A stretch of DNA of 64,000 nucleotides from Thalassococcus arenae. Its GTDB lineage: Bacteria > Pseudomonadota > Alphaproteobacteria > Rhodobacterales > Rhodobacteraceae. The notes beneath the pieces are model-generated. The model was not told the origin of the DNA, made no database searches, and was given only the letters and a program-made list of their open reading frames with translations. The stretch covers positions 144,973 through 208,972 of the forward strand of contig NZ_JAHRWL010000003.1 of assembly GCF_019104745.1 (NCBI RefSeq), given 5' to 3'. This document shows, in pieces, positions 17,119-26,330 of this stretch. The translations under genes were made by a program, and so were the position numbers. Numbering within the stretch: the first letter of the stretch is position 1; every line of letters starts with the position of its first letter.

Positions 17119-19157
17119 CCCTGCCGGATTGGGCGCGGGGGGGAACCGGCGCGGCACTGGTGGTGATGCTGACGGGCGCCCTGTGCCTGGCGTTGCAGCC
17201 GACGGCACCCTGGCTGATCGCTTTCCCGGCGGGATGGACCTTGCCCGCGACGCAATGGGTGGGGGCGGCGCTCGACGTGTTCCTGAACGCGATCAAGCCG
17301 GCTATGCGGGTTTTCTCGGCGCTACTGGCCTATCCGATGGGTTGGGCCAACGCGGTCCTGGCGGGACTGCCATGGCCTGTCATCATCGGCGGTGTTACCG
17401 CCATCGGCTGGCATATCGGCGGCCGGCGCATGGCGGCGCTTGGTGCCGGGGGCTTCGGTTTCGTGCTGCTGTCGGGCTACTGGGTGCAAAGCATGAACAC
17501 GCTGGCGCTGGTCGCGGTTTCGGTGCCGCTGGCGGTGCTGGCGGGCGGCGCGATGGGCGTGCTCGCCAATGAACTGCCGCGGCTGCGCGCGGCGCTGATC
17601 GCGGTTCTGGACGCGATGCAGACGATCCCCACCTTCGCCTACCTGACGCCGCTGCTGCTGCTGTTCGGATTCGGTCCGGTTGTGGGCCTGATCGCCTCGG
17701 CGATCTACGCGGCCCCGCCGATGGCGCGCAACGTGATCCTGGGTCTCGAACGGGTCGAACCGGATGTCAAGGAAGCCGCGGTGATGTCCGGCGCGAACCG
17801 ACTGCAGCAGCTGTTCCTGGTGGAAATCCCCGCCGCCGGTCAGCAGATCATGGTGGGCGTGAACCAGTGCCTGATGGCGTCGCTGTCGATGGTGATCATC
17901 GCCTCGGTCATCGGCGGGTTCAACGATATCGGCTGGGAGGTGCTGCTGACCATGCGCAAGGCGCTGTTCGGACAGGCCTTTCTGGCCGGGCTGGTGATCG
18001 TCGTCTTCGCCGTCGTGATCGACCGGATGTCGGCGGCGCTGGCGCTGGAGCGGCAGCGCCAAGATCCGCGCGTCAGCCTGGGCTTGCTGGGGCTGGGCAT
18101 CGCCATCGGGCTTGGGTTGCTGGTCAGCGGACACGGCACTGCGCCGGCGGGGGTGTTCGCCGGCACGGCGGAAGCGGTCGACAGCGCCCTGGGCGATTTC
18201 ACCGCCCGCCACGGCGAGGCGCTGAACGCGGCCAAGACCAACGCCATGTTCTACGGATTGCTGCCGCTTCGGATCGGGCTGGACGAGGCTGTCCTGCCGT
18301 TTACCTGGGGTTTTCAATGGACCCAGGCGATGAGCCTGTGGCTGTTCGCGCTGGCCGCCTTTGCCGGGCTGGCGCTGGCGATGACGGGCCGGGCGCTGGC
18401 CGGGACCGTGCTGGTGATCGTATCGGGTATTCTGGAGACGGGCATCGCGCAACTGCCCTGGCCTTTCGTGCTGGTCGGCGTCGCGGCCCTGGCCTGGCAG
18501 GCACAGGGTCCGCGGCTGGCCGCGCTTTGCGTGGTCCTGCTGGGCACGATCCTGGTTTCGGGCCTGTGGGATCGCGCGCTGTTGTCGCTGTATCTTTCCG
18601 GTGCCTCGGTGGCGGCCTGTGCGCTGGTGGGTGGTGGGCTGGGATTGCTGGCGGCGGTGTCGGAGATCGCGTGGCGCGTCCTGCGCCCGATCTGCGACAT
18701 GCTGCAGACGATCCCGCTGTTCGTCTTCCTGATCCCGGTTCTGATGTTCTTCCAGATCGGCGAATTCAGCGCTTTCCTGGCGATCTGCGCCTATGCGGTT
18801 GTGCCGATGATCCGCTACACCCGGCATGGGCTGGTTTCGACCCCGCCCGACATGATCGAGGCCGCGACCGCCAGCGGCGCCACCACCTGGCAGACCCTGC
18901 GCGACGTGCGCCTGCCCTATGCCGCGCCGTCGATCCTGCTGGGGCTGAACCAGACGATCCTCTACGCCTTTGCCATGCTGGTGATCGCCGCGCTGATCGG
19001 CACGACCGACCTGGGCCAGTCGATCTTTCTGGCGCTCGGTCAGGCCGATGTCGGGCTGGGGGTCAGCGCCGGGGCGGCCATGGCGATACTGGCCTTCATC
19101 GCCGACCGTCTGGTGCAGGGTTTCGCCGAGGAACGGCGCCGCGCGCTCGGGCTTTGA
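17115..19157 (+). CDS. Fused double permease of betaine-type ABC transporter
   Basis: This 680-residue inner-membrane permease joins two ProW-like units. Unit 1 (about residues 1-330) carries the EAA loop region around EAAVMSGANRLQQLFLVEIP. Unit 2 (about 360-680) carries EAATASGATTWQTLRDVRLP. Each unit has many hydrophobic helices. Such fusions make the two transmembrane halves from one gene, so one polypeptide may supply both halves of the pore. It is the last gene of the importer operon. It ends 7 bases before the convergent IclR stop, with no clear terminator between. Confidence 0.85.
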   Translation: MTLPDWARGGTGAALVVMLTGALCLALQPTAPWLIAFPAGWTLPATQWVGAALDVFLNAIKPAMRVFSALLAYPMGWANAVLAGLPWPVIIGGVTAIGWHIGGRRMAALGAGGFGFVLLSGYWVQSMNTLALVAVSVPLAVLAGGAMGVLANELPRLRAALIAVLDAMQTIPTFAYLTPLLLLFGFGPVVGLIASAIYAAPPMARNVILGLERVEPDVKEAAVMSGANRLQQLFLVEIPAAGQQIMVGVNQCLMASLSMVIIASVIGGFNDIGWEVLLTMRKALFGQAFLAGLVIVVFAVVIDRMSAALALERQRQDPRVSLGLLGLGIAIGLGLLVSGHGTAPAGVFAGTAEAVDSALGDFTARHGEALNAAKTNAMFYGLLPLRIGLDEAVLPFTWGFQWTQAMSLWLFALAAFAGLALAMTGRALAGTVLVIVSGILETGIAQLPWPFVLVGVAALAWQAQGPRLAALCVVLLGTILVSGLWDRALLSLYLSGASVAACALVGGGLGLLAAVSEIAWRVLRPICDMLQTIPLFVFLIPVLMFFQIGEFSAFLAICAYAVVPMIRYTRHGLVSTPPDMIEAATASGATTWQTLRDVRLPYAAPSILLGLNQTILYAFAMLVIAALIGTTDLGQSIFLALGQADVGLGVSAGAAMAILAFIADRLVQGFAEERRRALGL

Positions 19158-19164
19158 TGCTTGC

Positions 19165-19944
19165 TTAGGTCGCGGCCAGATCCGAAAGCTTGCCCGCCGC
19201 CCGTTGCAGGATGGGCAGAAAGCCCTTCAGGCTTTCGATCGTGTGCCGCTGCATCGGCGCGTGGATCGACAAGGTGGTCAGCAGGCGTTTCTCTGTGTCG
19301 CAGATCGGCACGGCGATCGCTGCCATGCCTTCCATGAATTCCTCGTTGTCGGTGGAATAGCCCCTGCTGCGCGTTGCGGCCAGTTCGTCACGCAAGATGG
19401 CCGGATCGGTCAGCGTCTTGTCGGTCTGCGGTTCGAGCACCGCCGAGGCCAGCAGGCGTTCCAGCTTGTCCGACCGCAGCGACGACAGATACATCTTGCC
19501 GCTCGCGGTGCAATGAAACGGCACCTGCGTGCCCGCGGGCAGTTGGATACGCAGCGGCCAATGGGTTTCCACCCGGTCGAGATAAACCATCCCGTGGCGC
19601 CCGGGCGCGGCCAGATTGCAGGTTTCGCCCACCTCTTCGGCCAGCGCCTTCATGATGATCAGCCGTTCGGTGCGGATGCGTTGCGACGACAGCGTGTTGG
19701 CCGCCAGCTTGCGCAACCGCCGCCCGGGTCCAAAGGACCGCCCGTCGACATCGCGCTGGAGATAGCCTTCGTCCTCGGCAGTGGCCAGAAGTCGGTGCAC
19801 CGTCGGCTTGGGCAGGCCGAGCAGGTCGGCCAGGACGGCCGGCGCCACAGGCACGCCCTGCCGCGCCACCTCTTCGAGGATCACCAGCAGGCGCAAGTTG
19901 GTCGGGATCTGCCCCTTGCCGTCTGCCGGTTGATCGTCTGGCAT
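19165..19944 (-). CDS. IclR family transcriptional regulator
   Basis: This 259-residue regulator has an N-terminal winged HTH (about 20-75, LADLLGLPKPTVHRLLATAEDEGYLQ) and a C-terminal effector domain with the typical ending on sugar and aromatic acid sensing. It starts 9 bases after the TRAP large permease, so it is the fourth gene of the dctPQM unit. IclR proteins bind short palindromes such as TGAAAC-N5-GTTTCA. A very similar sequence lies before dctP at 23352-23368, so autoregulation of this operon and control of the divergent GMC gene are plausible. Confidence 0.9.
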   Translation of the reverse strand: MPDDQPADGKGQIPTNLRLLVILEEVARQGVPVAPAVLADLLGLPKPTVHRLLATAEDEGYLQRDVDGRSFGPGRRLRKLAANTLSSQRIRTERLIIMKALAEEVGETCNLAAPGRHGMVYLDRVETHWPLRIQLPAGTQVPFHCTASGKMYLSSLRSDKLERLLASAVLEPQTDKTLTDPAILRDELAATRSRGYSTDNEEFMEGMAAIAVPICDTEKRLLTTLSIHAPMQRHTIESLKGFLPILQRAAGKLSDLAAT

Positions 19945-19953
19945 GTGCGCATC

Positions 19954-21312
19954 CTATCGGTTCGGCAACAGCGCCAGGGCCAGTTGCGGGGTCAGCGCCA
20001 CCAGGATCCAGACACCGATGAGCGCGACAAGGTAGGGCACCGTGTAGCGCAGCAGCCGGAAATACGGAACACCGGTCACACCGGATGCGACATAGAGGTT
20101 CAGACCGTAGGGCGGCGTGATGAAGCCGATGGATGCGCCCACCAGGAAGATCACCGAAAAGTGGATCGGATCGACGCCGACGCTGGCCGCGATGGGGGCC
20201 AGGATCGGCGCCAGGATGATCGTCACCGGCAGCGATTCCAGGATCATGCCGGAAAAGAACACGATGACCATCGCGGTGAACAGCACGGCATAGTAGCCGC
20301 CCATCGAGGTCACGAAATCACCGATCACCTGCTGCGCGCCCAGCAGCGACAGGATCTGCTGCATCACCACCGAAACCGCGATCAGCGGCGCCAGGATTCC
20401 GGTGATCTCGGCAGACCGCATCGTGATGCCGGGTATCTGGCGCAGGGTAAAGCCTTCGACAACCAGTTGCTGGGCATAGCTTTTCTCGTTCCAGGGCTTG
20501 TTCTGGTCGAGCTTGAAGAAATGGGTCACGAAATGCGACAGCAGGCCCGCGATGATGCAGAATCCCACGGTCACGCCGGCGGCCTCGGTGGGGGAAAACT
20601 TGCCGGTGTAGATGCCCCACAGCACCAGGCCGATGGCGAAAAAGCCCAGCCAGGCACCGAAGGCGGTCTTGAGCACCCGGTTCAGTTGCAGCGGGATCAG
20701 GATGCCCCAGCCGTTCAGGCGGCAGACGATCCAGCACGCGACCTGCATGCCGATCACCATCAGCGCGCCGGGTATGATGCCCGCGACGAACAGATCGGAA
20801 ATCGGCAGGTTCATCAGAAAGCCGTAGACGATGAAGATGATCGAGGGCGGAATGATGATGCCGACGGTGCCGCCCGCCGCAGCGGTCGCGGCGGAAAAGC
20901 GTTCGTCGTAGTTGCCCTTGACCATCTCGGGATGCAGCATCGAACCGATCGTCGCCGTGGTGGCCGAGTTCGACCCCGAGATCGCCGCGAACAGCCCGCA
21001 GGCCCCGAGGCTGGCCATCGCCAGGCCGCCGCGCAGCCAGCCCAGGCAGGCATAGGCGAAATCCGACAGTCGCCGCGCGATCCCGGACTTGTTGATCAGG
21101 TCCCCGGTCAGGATGAACAGCGGCATCGCCAGCAGGGCAAAGCCCTTGTTGAAGACGTTGAGCAGTTCGGCGCCCATGTTGTCGAGCGTCAGCCCCAACA
21201 CGAAGGAACAACCGATCACCCAATAGGCAATGACCAGGAACACCGGCACGCCCAGCATGAACAAAAAGGTGACGCCGACCGAGATCAGCGTGATGAGCGT
21301 TCCATCGGCCAT
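19954..21312 (-). CDS. dctM: TRAP transporter large permease (DctM) 1
   Basis: This 452-residue large membrane subunit belongs to a tripartite ATP-independent periplasmic transporter and moves a carboxylate or similar solute with Na+ or H+. It is made of repeated hydrophobic helices with family motifs such as ASLGACGLFAAISGSNSATTATIGS and IPPSIIFIVYGFLM. It starts exactly at the end of the small subunit (1-base overlap at 21312). The solute is unknown. Confidence 0.9.
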   Translation of the reverse strand: MADGTLITLISVGVTFLFMLGVPVFLVIAYWVIGCSFVLGLTLDNMGAELLNVFNKGFALLAMPLFILTGDLINKSGIARRLSDFAYACLGWLRGGLAMASLGACGLFAAISGSNSATTATIGSMLHPEMVKGNYDERFSAATAAAGGTVGIIIPPSIIFIVYGFLMNLPISDLFVAGIIPGALMVIGMQVACWIVCRLNGWGILIPLQLNRVLKTAFGAWLGFFAIGLVLWGIYTGKFSPTEAAGVTVGFCIIAGLLSHFVTHFFKLDQNKPWNEKSYAQQLVVEGFTLRQIPGITMRSAEITGILAPLIAVSVVMQQILSLLGAQQVIGDFVTSMGGYYAVLFTAMVIVFFSGMILESLPVTIILAPILAPIAASVGVDPIHFSVIFLVGASIGFITPPYGLNLYVASGVTGVPYFRLLRYTVPYLVALIGVWILVALTPQLALALLPNR

Positions 21313-21980
21313 CAGTTGTCACCCCCGATGACCGCCTGCCGGATCAGCGGCTGACCGCTGCGGTAATTGCGGATATCGTCCTGAAAATTCTCGATGGCGC
21401 GCGCCGACATCAGGATGCCGGCAAGCGGCACGGTCAGCAGGAACCACCATTGCATCGTGTTGTCCGTGCCCAGAACGATCTGGAAATTCGACGCCGACAG
21501 CGCGGTCAGACGGCTGGTGGTGACCAGCAGGATCAACGCGAACCCCATCCACAGCACGAAATCCAGCGCCAGACAGGCCATTTGCGCCGGCCTGGGCATC
21601 GACGTGCGGAACTCCGAAAACGACAGATGGGTTCGGACCCGGATGTTATAAGCCGCGCCGAACCACGCCATGATCATGAACAGCAAAGGCGGCACGGTGG
21701 TGGACCACGAGCTCATGTCCTGAAAGATGAAGCGGTTGATCACGCCCCGGAAGATGATGAAGGCCATGGCCAGATACATCGTCACCATCACCGTGCGCTC
21801 GAAATAGCGTTCGAACAGCGGGACATGGCGGTACAGCGCCGCCACCAGGTAGCCACCGATCAGCAGCACGACGATCCCCAGCACCCAGGCGGCGTCGCTG
21901 CGCAGGGCGTTGCGGATGGTAAAGCTTTCCATGGACAAAAGCGCCGAAACGATCGCGCCGACCTCGGACATCACGGACAT
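21312..21980 (-). CDS. dctQ: TRAP transporter small permease (DctQ) 1
   Basis: This small membrane subunit of about 222 residues links the binding protein to DctM. It has four or more hydrophobic segments. Its length fits a DctQ with a slightly long N-terminal region. The ATG at 21980 follows a GGAGAG site; the open frame runs further upstream without one. It is the middle gene between dctP and dctM and is expressed with them. Confidence 0.85.
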   Translation of the reverse strand: MSVMSEVGAIVSALLSMESFTIRNALRSDAAWVLGIVVLLIGGYLVAALYRHVPLFERYFERTVMVTMYLAMAFIIFRGVINRFIFQDMSSWSTTVPPLLFMIMAWFGAAYNIRVRTHLSFSEFRTSMPRPAQMACLALDFVLWMGFALILLVTTSRLTALSASNFQIVLGTDNTMQWWFLLTVPLAGILMSARAIENFQDDIRNYRSGQPLIRQAVIGGDN

Positions 21981-22096
21981 GTCCCTCTCCTCCCAGTCTC
22001 CGACCTGTGTATCCACCGCTGTTGACCGCGGCTTTGGCGGATACAAAACGACCGGCCCCCGTCGGGGGGACCGGTCTTGACCTTAGCGGGCAAAAA

Positions 22097-23326
22097 TCAG
22101 CCTTTCCACCACCGGCGCGGCTCGACGTTCTCGGCCAGGGTGATGTCGTGCTCGCGCACGGTGTTGTAGATTTCCTGGTAGGTGTCGATCCCGCCGGCCC
22201 AGTTGTTGATCCGCTCGCGCCATTCTTCCCACAGCTGCGGCTGGAATTCGGGCGAACACATTTCCTCGGCCTTCTTGATCTCGGCGTCCGACAGGCGCGC
22301 CAGGCGCACGTTGTTCTGGGCAAAGATCGTGTCGGGCAGTTGCGGGTCCGAGAAGCCGACGGTGTTGACCAGCGCGGCCTCGTTGGCGGCCTGCACGTAG
22401 GCCTGCGCGAAATAGGCCGATTCCATGACCGCATCCTGCAGGTCGCCGCCCAGGCCGTCGAAAACGCTGGCCGACATTGCGGTGTGTTCCGTGCCGCAGA
22501 AGAAGCGCAGGTCGACGCACTGGCTGACCACCGGAGACATGTTGGCATAAGCCACCGCCGACGCCCAGGTTTCGGCGCCGTCGATCAGACCCTGCTTGAG
22601 ACCGTCCAGGGTTTCCTCCCATGCGATGGGCGTCGGGTTGAGGTTCAGCGCCTGCATCGCGATCCGGCCCAACTGGGTGCCGGTGACGCGGTTCTTGGTG
22701 CCGGCCAGCTGCTCGATCGAGGTCACCAGCGGCTTGTCCTGCCAGGACAGGCCCAGCTGGATGCCGCGCAGTTCGGCATGGCTGAACAGGAACTTGAGCC
22801 CGTGCATCTTTTCGAACGGGTCACGCAGGATTTCCTGGCTCTTGGGATGATACAGGAAATAATACTGATCGGCCCGGCTGCGGAACATGTAGGCGTAGTC
22901 GAGCACGTTCAGATAAGGCGCACCACCGGCCGAGTTCTGGGTCGAGGCGGCATACATGTCGACGATGCCCTGCTGGGTCTTTTCCACGCAGGACAGCTGA
23001 TTGCAGATCTGGTTGTTGCCGATGAATTCGACGCGGATCTCGCCATCCGTCCGCTCTTCCAGATCACGGGCGAAGTCCAGGACGCCGGCGCGTTCGATCA
23101 GCAGGTTCTGCGGATTGAAGCCCGCGGCGCCGAACTTCAGCGTGTGTTTGGGCTCTTTCGAAAACCGCTTCTGATAGGTCGATTCTGCCGCCTGGGCCAG
23201 GTTCGCCGCGGTCATCGCGCCGCCCAGTGCGCCCGCCGCCAGCAGCGTCGAGCTCATCCCGTAAGTTCCGGCAATCCTGAAAAAATCTCTCCGCGAGACG
23301 CCGCGGATCCGGTCATATACGCCCAT
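22097..23326 (-). CDS. dctP: TRAP transporter solute-binding protein (DctP) 1, Tat-type leader
   Basis: This 409-residue periplasmic binding protein carries a twin-arginine export motif S11-R-R-D-F-F near the N terminus, then a hydrophobic stretch and Ala-rich cleavage region. The body has the DctP pattern, including an Arg-containing central part. The ATG at 23326 follows GGAGG at the right distance. Tat export is common in DctP proteins that fold before export. The intergenic region upstream holds an IclR-type palindrome and an 11-bp inverted repeat. The ligand is unknown. Confidence 0.85.
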   Translation of the reverse strand: MGVYDRIRGVSRRDFFRIAGTYGMSSTLLAAGALGGAMTAANLAQAAESTYQKRFSKEPKHTLKFGAAGFNPQNLLIERAGVLDFARDLEERTDGEIRVEFIGNNQICNQLSCVEKTQQGIVDMYAASTQNSAGGAPYLNVLDYAYMFRSRADQYYFLYHPKSQEILRDPFEKMHGLKFLFSHAELRGIQLGLSWQDKPLVTSIEQLAGTKNRVTGTQLGRIAMQALNLNPTPIAWEETLDGLKQGLIDGAETWASAVAYANMSPVVSQCVDLRFFCGTEHTAMSASVFDGLGGDLQDAVMESAYFAQAYVQAANEAALVNTVGFSDPQLPDTIFAQNNVRLARLSDAEIKKAEEMCSPEFQPQLWEEWRERINNWAGGIDTYQEIYNTVREHDITLAENVEPRRWWKG

Positions 23327-23351
23327 TGTTTCCTCCCGTTTGCGCATTTAT

Positions 23352-23368
23352 TGAGACGTTTTGTTTCA
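23352..23368. promoter_or_regulatory. IclR-type palindrome before dctP 1
   Basis: TGAGACGTTTTGTTTCA has arms TGAGAC and GTTTCA (one mismatch to perfect symmetry) around a 5-base spacer. It lies between the divergent dctP 1 and GMC genes. It matches 14 of 17 bases of a site before dctP 2 at 63528-63544. IclR-family proteins bind this kind of site, and an IclR gene ends this operon. Confidence 0.65.
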
Positions 23369-23410
23369 AAAAAGCCTAGAACAGACTGCGCTTTCTGCAT
23401 AGGCTTTTTT
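23368..23410. repeat. 11-bp perfect inverted repeat with A/T-rich ends
   Basis: AAAAAAGCCTA (23368-23378) and TAGGCTTTTTT (23400-23410) are perfect reverse complements separated by 21 bases. The shape is that of a bidirectional intrinsic terminator, yet it sits between two divergent genes, 22 bases before the GMC start. It could instead be a second regulator site or a leader attenuator. Confidence 0.6.
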
Positions 23411-23431
23411 GAGTCTAGAGGAAAAAGACCT

Positions 23432-25027
23432 GTGGAAGCGGATTTCATCATCATCGGCGCCGGGTCGGCGGGCTGTGTCGTCGCCAATCGTCTGAGCGCG
23501 CAGCCCGACACCAAAGTCGTCCTGCTCGAGGCGGGCGGACGCGACAGCAATCCGTGGATTCACATCCCGGTCGGCTATTTCAAGACGATGCACAATCCCA
23601 GCGTGGACTGGTGCTACAAGACCGAACCCGATCCCGGCCTGAACGGGCGGTCGATCGACTGGCCGCGCGGCAAGGTCCTGGGCGGATCGTCGTCGCTGAA
23701 CGGGTTGCTCTATGTGCGCGGGCAGCCTCAGGATTACGACCGCTGGCGCCAGATGGGCAACGAAGGCTGGGGCTGGGACGACGTGCTGCCGCTGTTCAAG
23801 CGGGCCGAAAACAACGAACGCGGCGCCGATGCCTATCATGGCGACCAGGGGCCGCTGGCAGTGTCGAACATGCGCATCCAGCGCCCGATCTGCGATGCCT
23901 GGGTCGCGGCGGCGCAGGCGGCGGGCTATCCGTTCAATCCCGACTACAACGGCGCCGAACAGGAAGGCGTGGGTTACTTCCAGCTGACCACCCGCAACGG
24001 TCGCCGTTGCAGCACGGCAGTCGCCTATCTCAATCCGGCTCGCAAGCGCCCCAACCTTCAAATCGTGACGCGGGCGCTGGTGACCGGGATCGAATTCGAC
24101 GGCAAGCGGGCGGTCGCGGTGCATTACCGCGATCCCGGCGGCACGATCCACACGGTGCGGGCACGGCGCGAGATCGTGCTGTGCGGCGGTGCCATCAACT
24201 CGCCACAGGTGTTGATGCTGTCGGGGATCGGCGATGCCGACCACTTGAAGGACAACGGCATCGCCCCGCGCCACCACCTGCCTGGCGTCGGCCGGAACCT
24301 GCAGGATCACCTGCAGGCACGACTGGTCTTCAAATGCAACGAACCGACGCTGAACGACGAGGTGCGCAGCCTGCTGAACCAGGCGCGGATCGCCTTGAAA
24401 TACGCGCTTTTCCGGGCCGGGCCGATGACCATGGCCGCAAGCCTGGCCACCGGGTTCCTGAAAACGCGGCCCGATATCGAAACTCCGGACATCCAGTTTC
24501 ACGTCCAGCCCTGGTCGGCCGACAGCCCCGGCGAAGGCGTGCACCCGTTTTCGGCCTTCACGATGTCGGTCTGTCAACTGCGCCCCGAAAGCCGGGGCGA
24601 GATCCGGCTGGACGGCAACGATCCGGCGAAATACCCCAAGATCGTTCCGCGCTACCTGTCGACCGAAACCGATTGCCGGACAATCGTCGACGGCGTCAGG
24701 ATCGCGCGACGCATCGCCCGACACGCGCCGCTGACCAGCAAGATCTCGGAGTCCTTCCGACCGACCAACGATCTGGATATCGACGATTACGAAGGCACGC
24801 TGGACTGGGCGCGCAACAATTCGGTGTCGATCTATCACCCGACGGGCACCTGCAAGATGGGCAGCGGCGCGGATGCGGTGGTCGATGCGCGCTTGCGCGT
24901 CCACGGGATCCAGGGGCTTCGGGTAGCGGATTGCTCGATCATGCCGGAAATCGTTTCGGGCAACACCAACGCGCCGGCGATCATGATCGGCGAAAAGATG
25001 TCGGATCTGATCCTGAGCGAGATATAG
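23432..25027 (+). CDS. GMC-family flavoprotein oxidoreductase (choline dehydrogenase-like)
   Basis: This 531-residue protein starts with GTG at 23432, 9 bases after an AGAGGAAA site. The FAD motif GAGSAG is at residues 9-14, the GMC signature segment is WPRGKVLGGSSSLNGLLYVRG, and SIYHPTGTCKMG near the C terminus holds the conserved His of the active site. GMC enzymes oxidise primary or secondary alcohols such as choline, glycols or sugar alcohols. It is divergent from the TRAP operon, which probably imports its substrate or a precursor. BetA identity is possible but cannot be claimed. Nothing here links it to betaine aldehyde dehydrogenase. Confidence 0.9.
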   Translation: MEADFIIIGAGSAGCVVANRLSAQPDTKVVLLEAGGRDSNPWIHIPVGYFKTMHNPSVDWCYKTEPDPGLNGRSIDWPRGKVLGGSSSLNGLLYVRGQPQDYDRWRQMGNEGWGWDDVLPLFKRAENNERGADAYHGDQGPLAVSNMRIQRPICDAWVAAAQAAGYPFNPDYNGAEQEGVGYFQLTTRNGRRCSTAVAYLNPARKRPNLQIVTRALVTGIEFDGKRAVAVHYRDPGGTIHTVRARREIVLCGGAINSPQVLMLSGIGDADHLKDNGIAPRHHLPGVGRNLQDHLQARLVFKCNEPTLNDEVRSLLNQARIALKYALFRAGPMTMAASLATGFLKTRPDIETPDIQFHVQPWSADSPGEGVHPFSAFTMSVCQLRPESRGEIRLDGNDPAKYPKIVPRYLSTETDCRTIVDGVRIARRIARHAPLTSKISESFRPTNDLDIDDYEGTLDWARNNSVSIYHPTGTCKMGSGADAVVDARLRVHGIQGLRVADCSIMPEIVSGNTNAPAIMIGEKMSDLILSEI

Positions 25028-25125
25028 TCGCCGATCCCGCCGGTACGGCGCGCGGGTTTGCGACACGTCAAGGCATGGCCCGATCCGGTCGCTGTATTGG
25101 AGCGACGAGAAACGGAGTCGCCACC

Positions 25126-26268
25126 ATGCCCCTGCGGACCAAATGCCTTGCCGCCGTTCTTCTGATCGCGCTTTCTGCGCTTGCTCGGCCCGGCGCGGCC
25201 GATCCGGTTCGGGACCGGCTGGAGACGTTCCTCGAAACCACCGCCGCACCGGGCGTTTCAGTCGCGTGGCGCACGGCACAGGACGCGAGCGCCATCGCCC
25301 TGGGAATGGCCGACCCGGACCGCGACACGGCGCTGACACCCGAACACCGGTTCCTCGCCGCCAGCATCGGCAAGACCTTTGTCGCCGCCGAAGCCATCTG
25401 GCTCGCCAGCGAAGGCGCTCTGGACCTGGATGCGCCGGTGGCGGCGCTGCTTGGCTCGAATGCCTGGTTCGCCAGCGTGCCGAACGCCGACGCGATCACG
25501 CCGCGCCATCTGCTGACCCATTCCGCCGGACTGGCCGACCATGTCGACGCGCCGGAGTTCGGCGCGATGGTACTGGCCAGTCGCAACGGCGATGTGCCGG
25601 CCCCCGAGGACCTGATCGCGCTGATCTCGAACCGGCCGCCCTTGTTCGACGCGGGCGCCGGCTGGGCCTATTCCGATTCCGGCTATCTGATCGTCGCGCG
25701 CGCGATCGAAATGGCCGGCGGCCGCGCCTGGAGCGCTGCCGTGCAGGCGCGGTTTCTCGATCCGTTGGGTCTGGACGACACGCTCCTGTCGGACCGTCCC
25801 GATCTGCCCGGTCTCGCCATCGGATACACGGCGGCCGAGAACCCGTTCGGCCTGTCGCCGCGGCTGGCCGACGAAACCGGCGCGCTGGTCTGGAACCCGG
25901 CCATCGAAGGCGCGGGCGGCGGCTTTGCCACCACGCCGTCCGACCTTGTCCGATGGGGCGCGGCGTTGTATTCCGGTGCGGCCTTGCCGAAAGGCGGGCT
26001 GGACATCCTGCTGGACACCGTTCCGGTGGGGTCCGACCGTCCGGGCGTATCCTACGGCTTCGGCGTCAGCGTGATCGAAGGCGGTCCGCTTGGCCCGTCC
26101 TGGGGCCATGCCGGGTGGATCCCCGGCTACGTCTCTTCGCTGCGGCACTACCCGGACCATGGCCTGACGGTGGCGATCATGGTCAACAGCGATGACGGGA
26201 TGCTCGGGCCGGGCTCCCCCTTCATGGCCCTGGAATCCGATCTCGCCCGGATGCTGACCGGGCGCTGA
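25126..26268 (+). CDS. Serine hydrolase, beta-lactamase/esterase family
   Basis: This 380-residue protein has a signal peptide (MPLRTKCLAAVLLIALSALA) and is probably periplasmic. The class C beta-lactamase-like catalytic elements are S80-I-G-K83 and Y182-S-D184. A GHAGWIPGY segment near the C terminus lies where the family has its third motif. The start follows GGAG. It fits esterase or D-aminopeptidase-like members of the family more than true antibiotic-degrading AmpC, because no resistance context exists. It lies about 100 bases after the GMC gene and before the lactonase-like gene. Confidence 0.85.
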   Translation: MPLRTKCLAAVLLIALSALARPGAADPVRDRLETFLETTAAPGVSVAWRTAQDASAIALGMADPDRDTALTPEHRFLAASIGKTFVAAEAIWLASEGALDLDAPVAALLGSNAWFASVPNADAITPRHLLTHSAGLADHVDAPEFGAMVLASRNGDVPAPEDLIALISNRPPLFDAGAGWAYSDSGYLIVARAIEMAGGRAWSAAVQARFLDPLGLDDTLLSDRPDLPGLAIGYTAAENPFGLSPRLADETGALVWNPAIEGAGGGFATTPSDLVRWGAALYSGAALPKGGLDILLDTVPVGSDRPGVSYGFGVSVIEGGPLGPSWGHAGWIPGYVSSLRHYPDHGLTVAIMVNSDDGMLGPGSPFMALESDLARMLTGR

Positions 26269-26330
26269 CCAGCCTTGCCCTTGCCCGCCCCTGTGCCCAA
26301 AGTGCCGCAAGACGGAAAAGGAGTTGCAAG

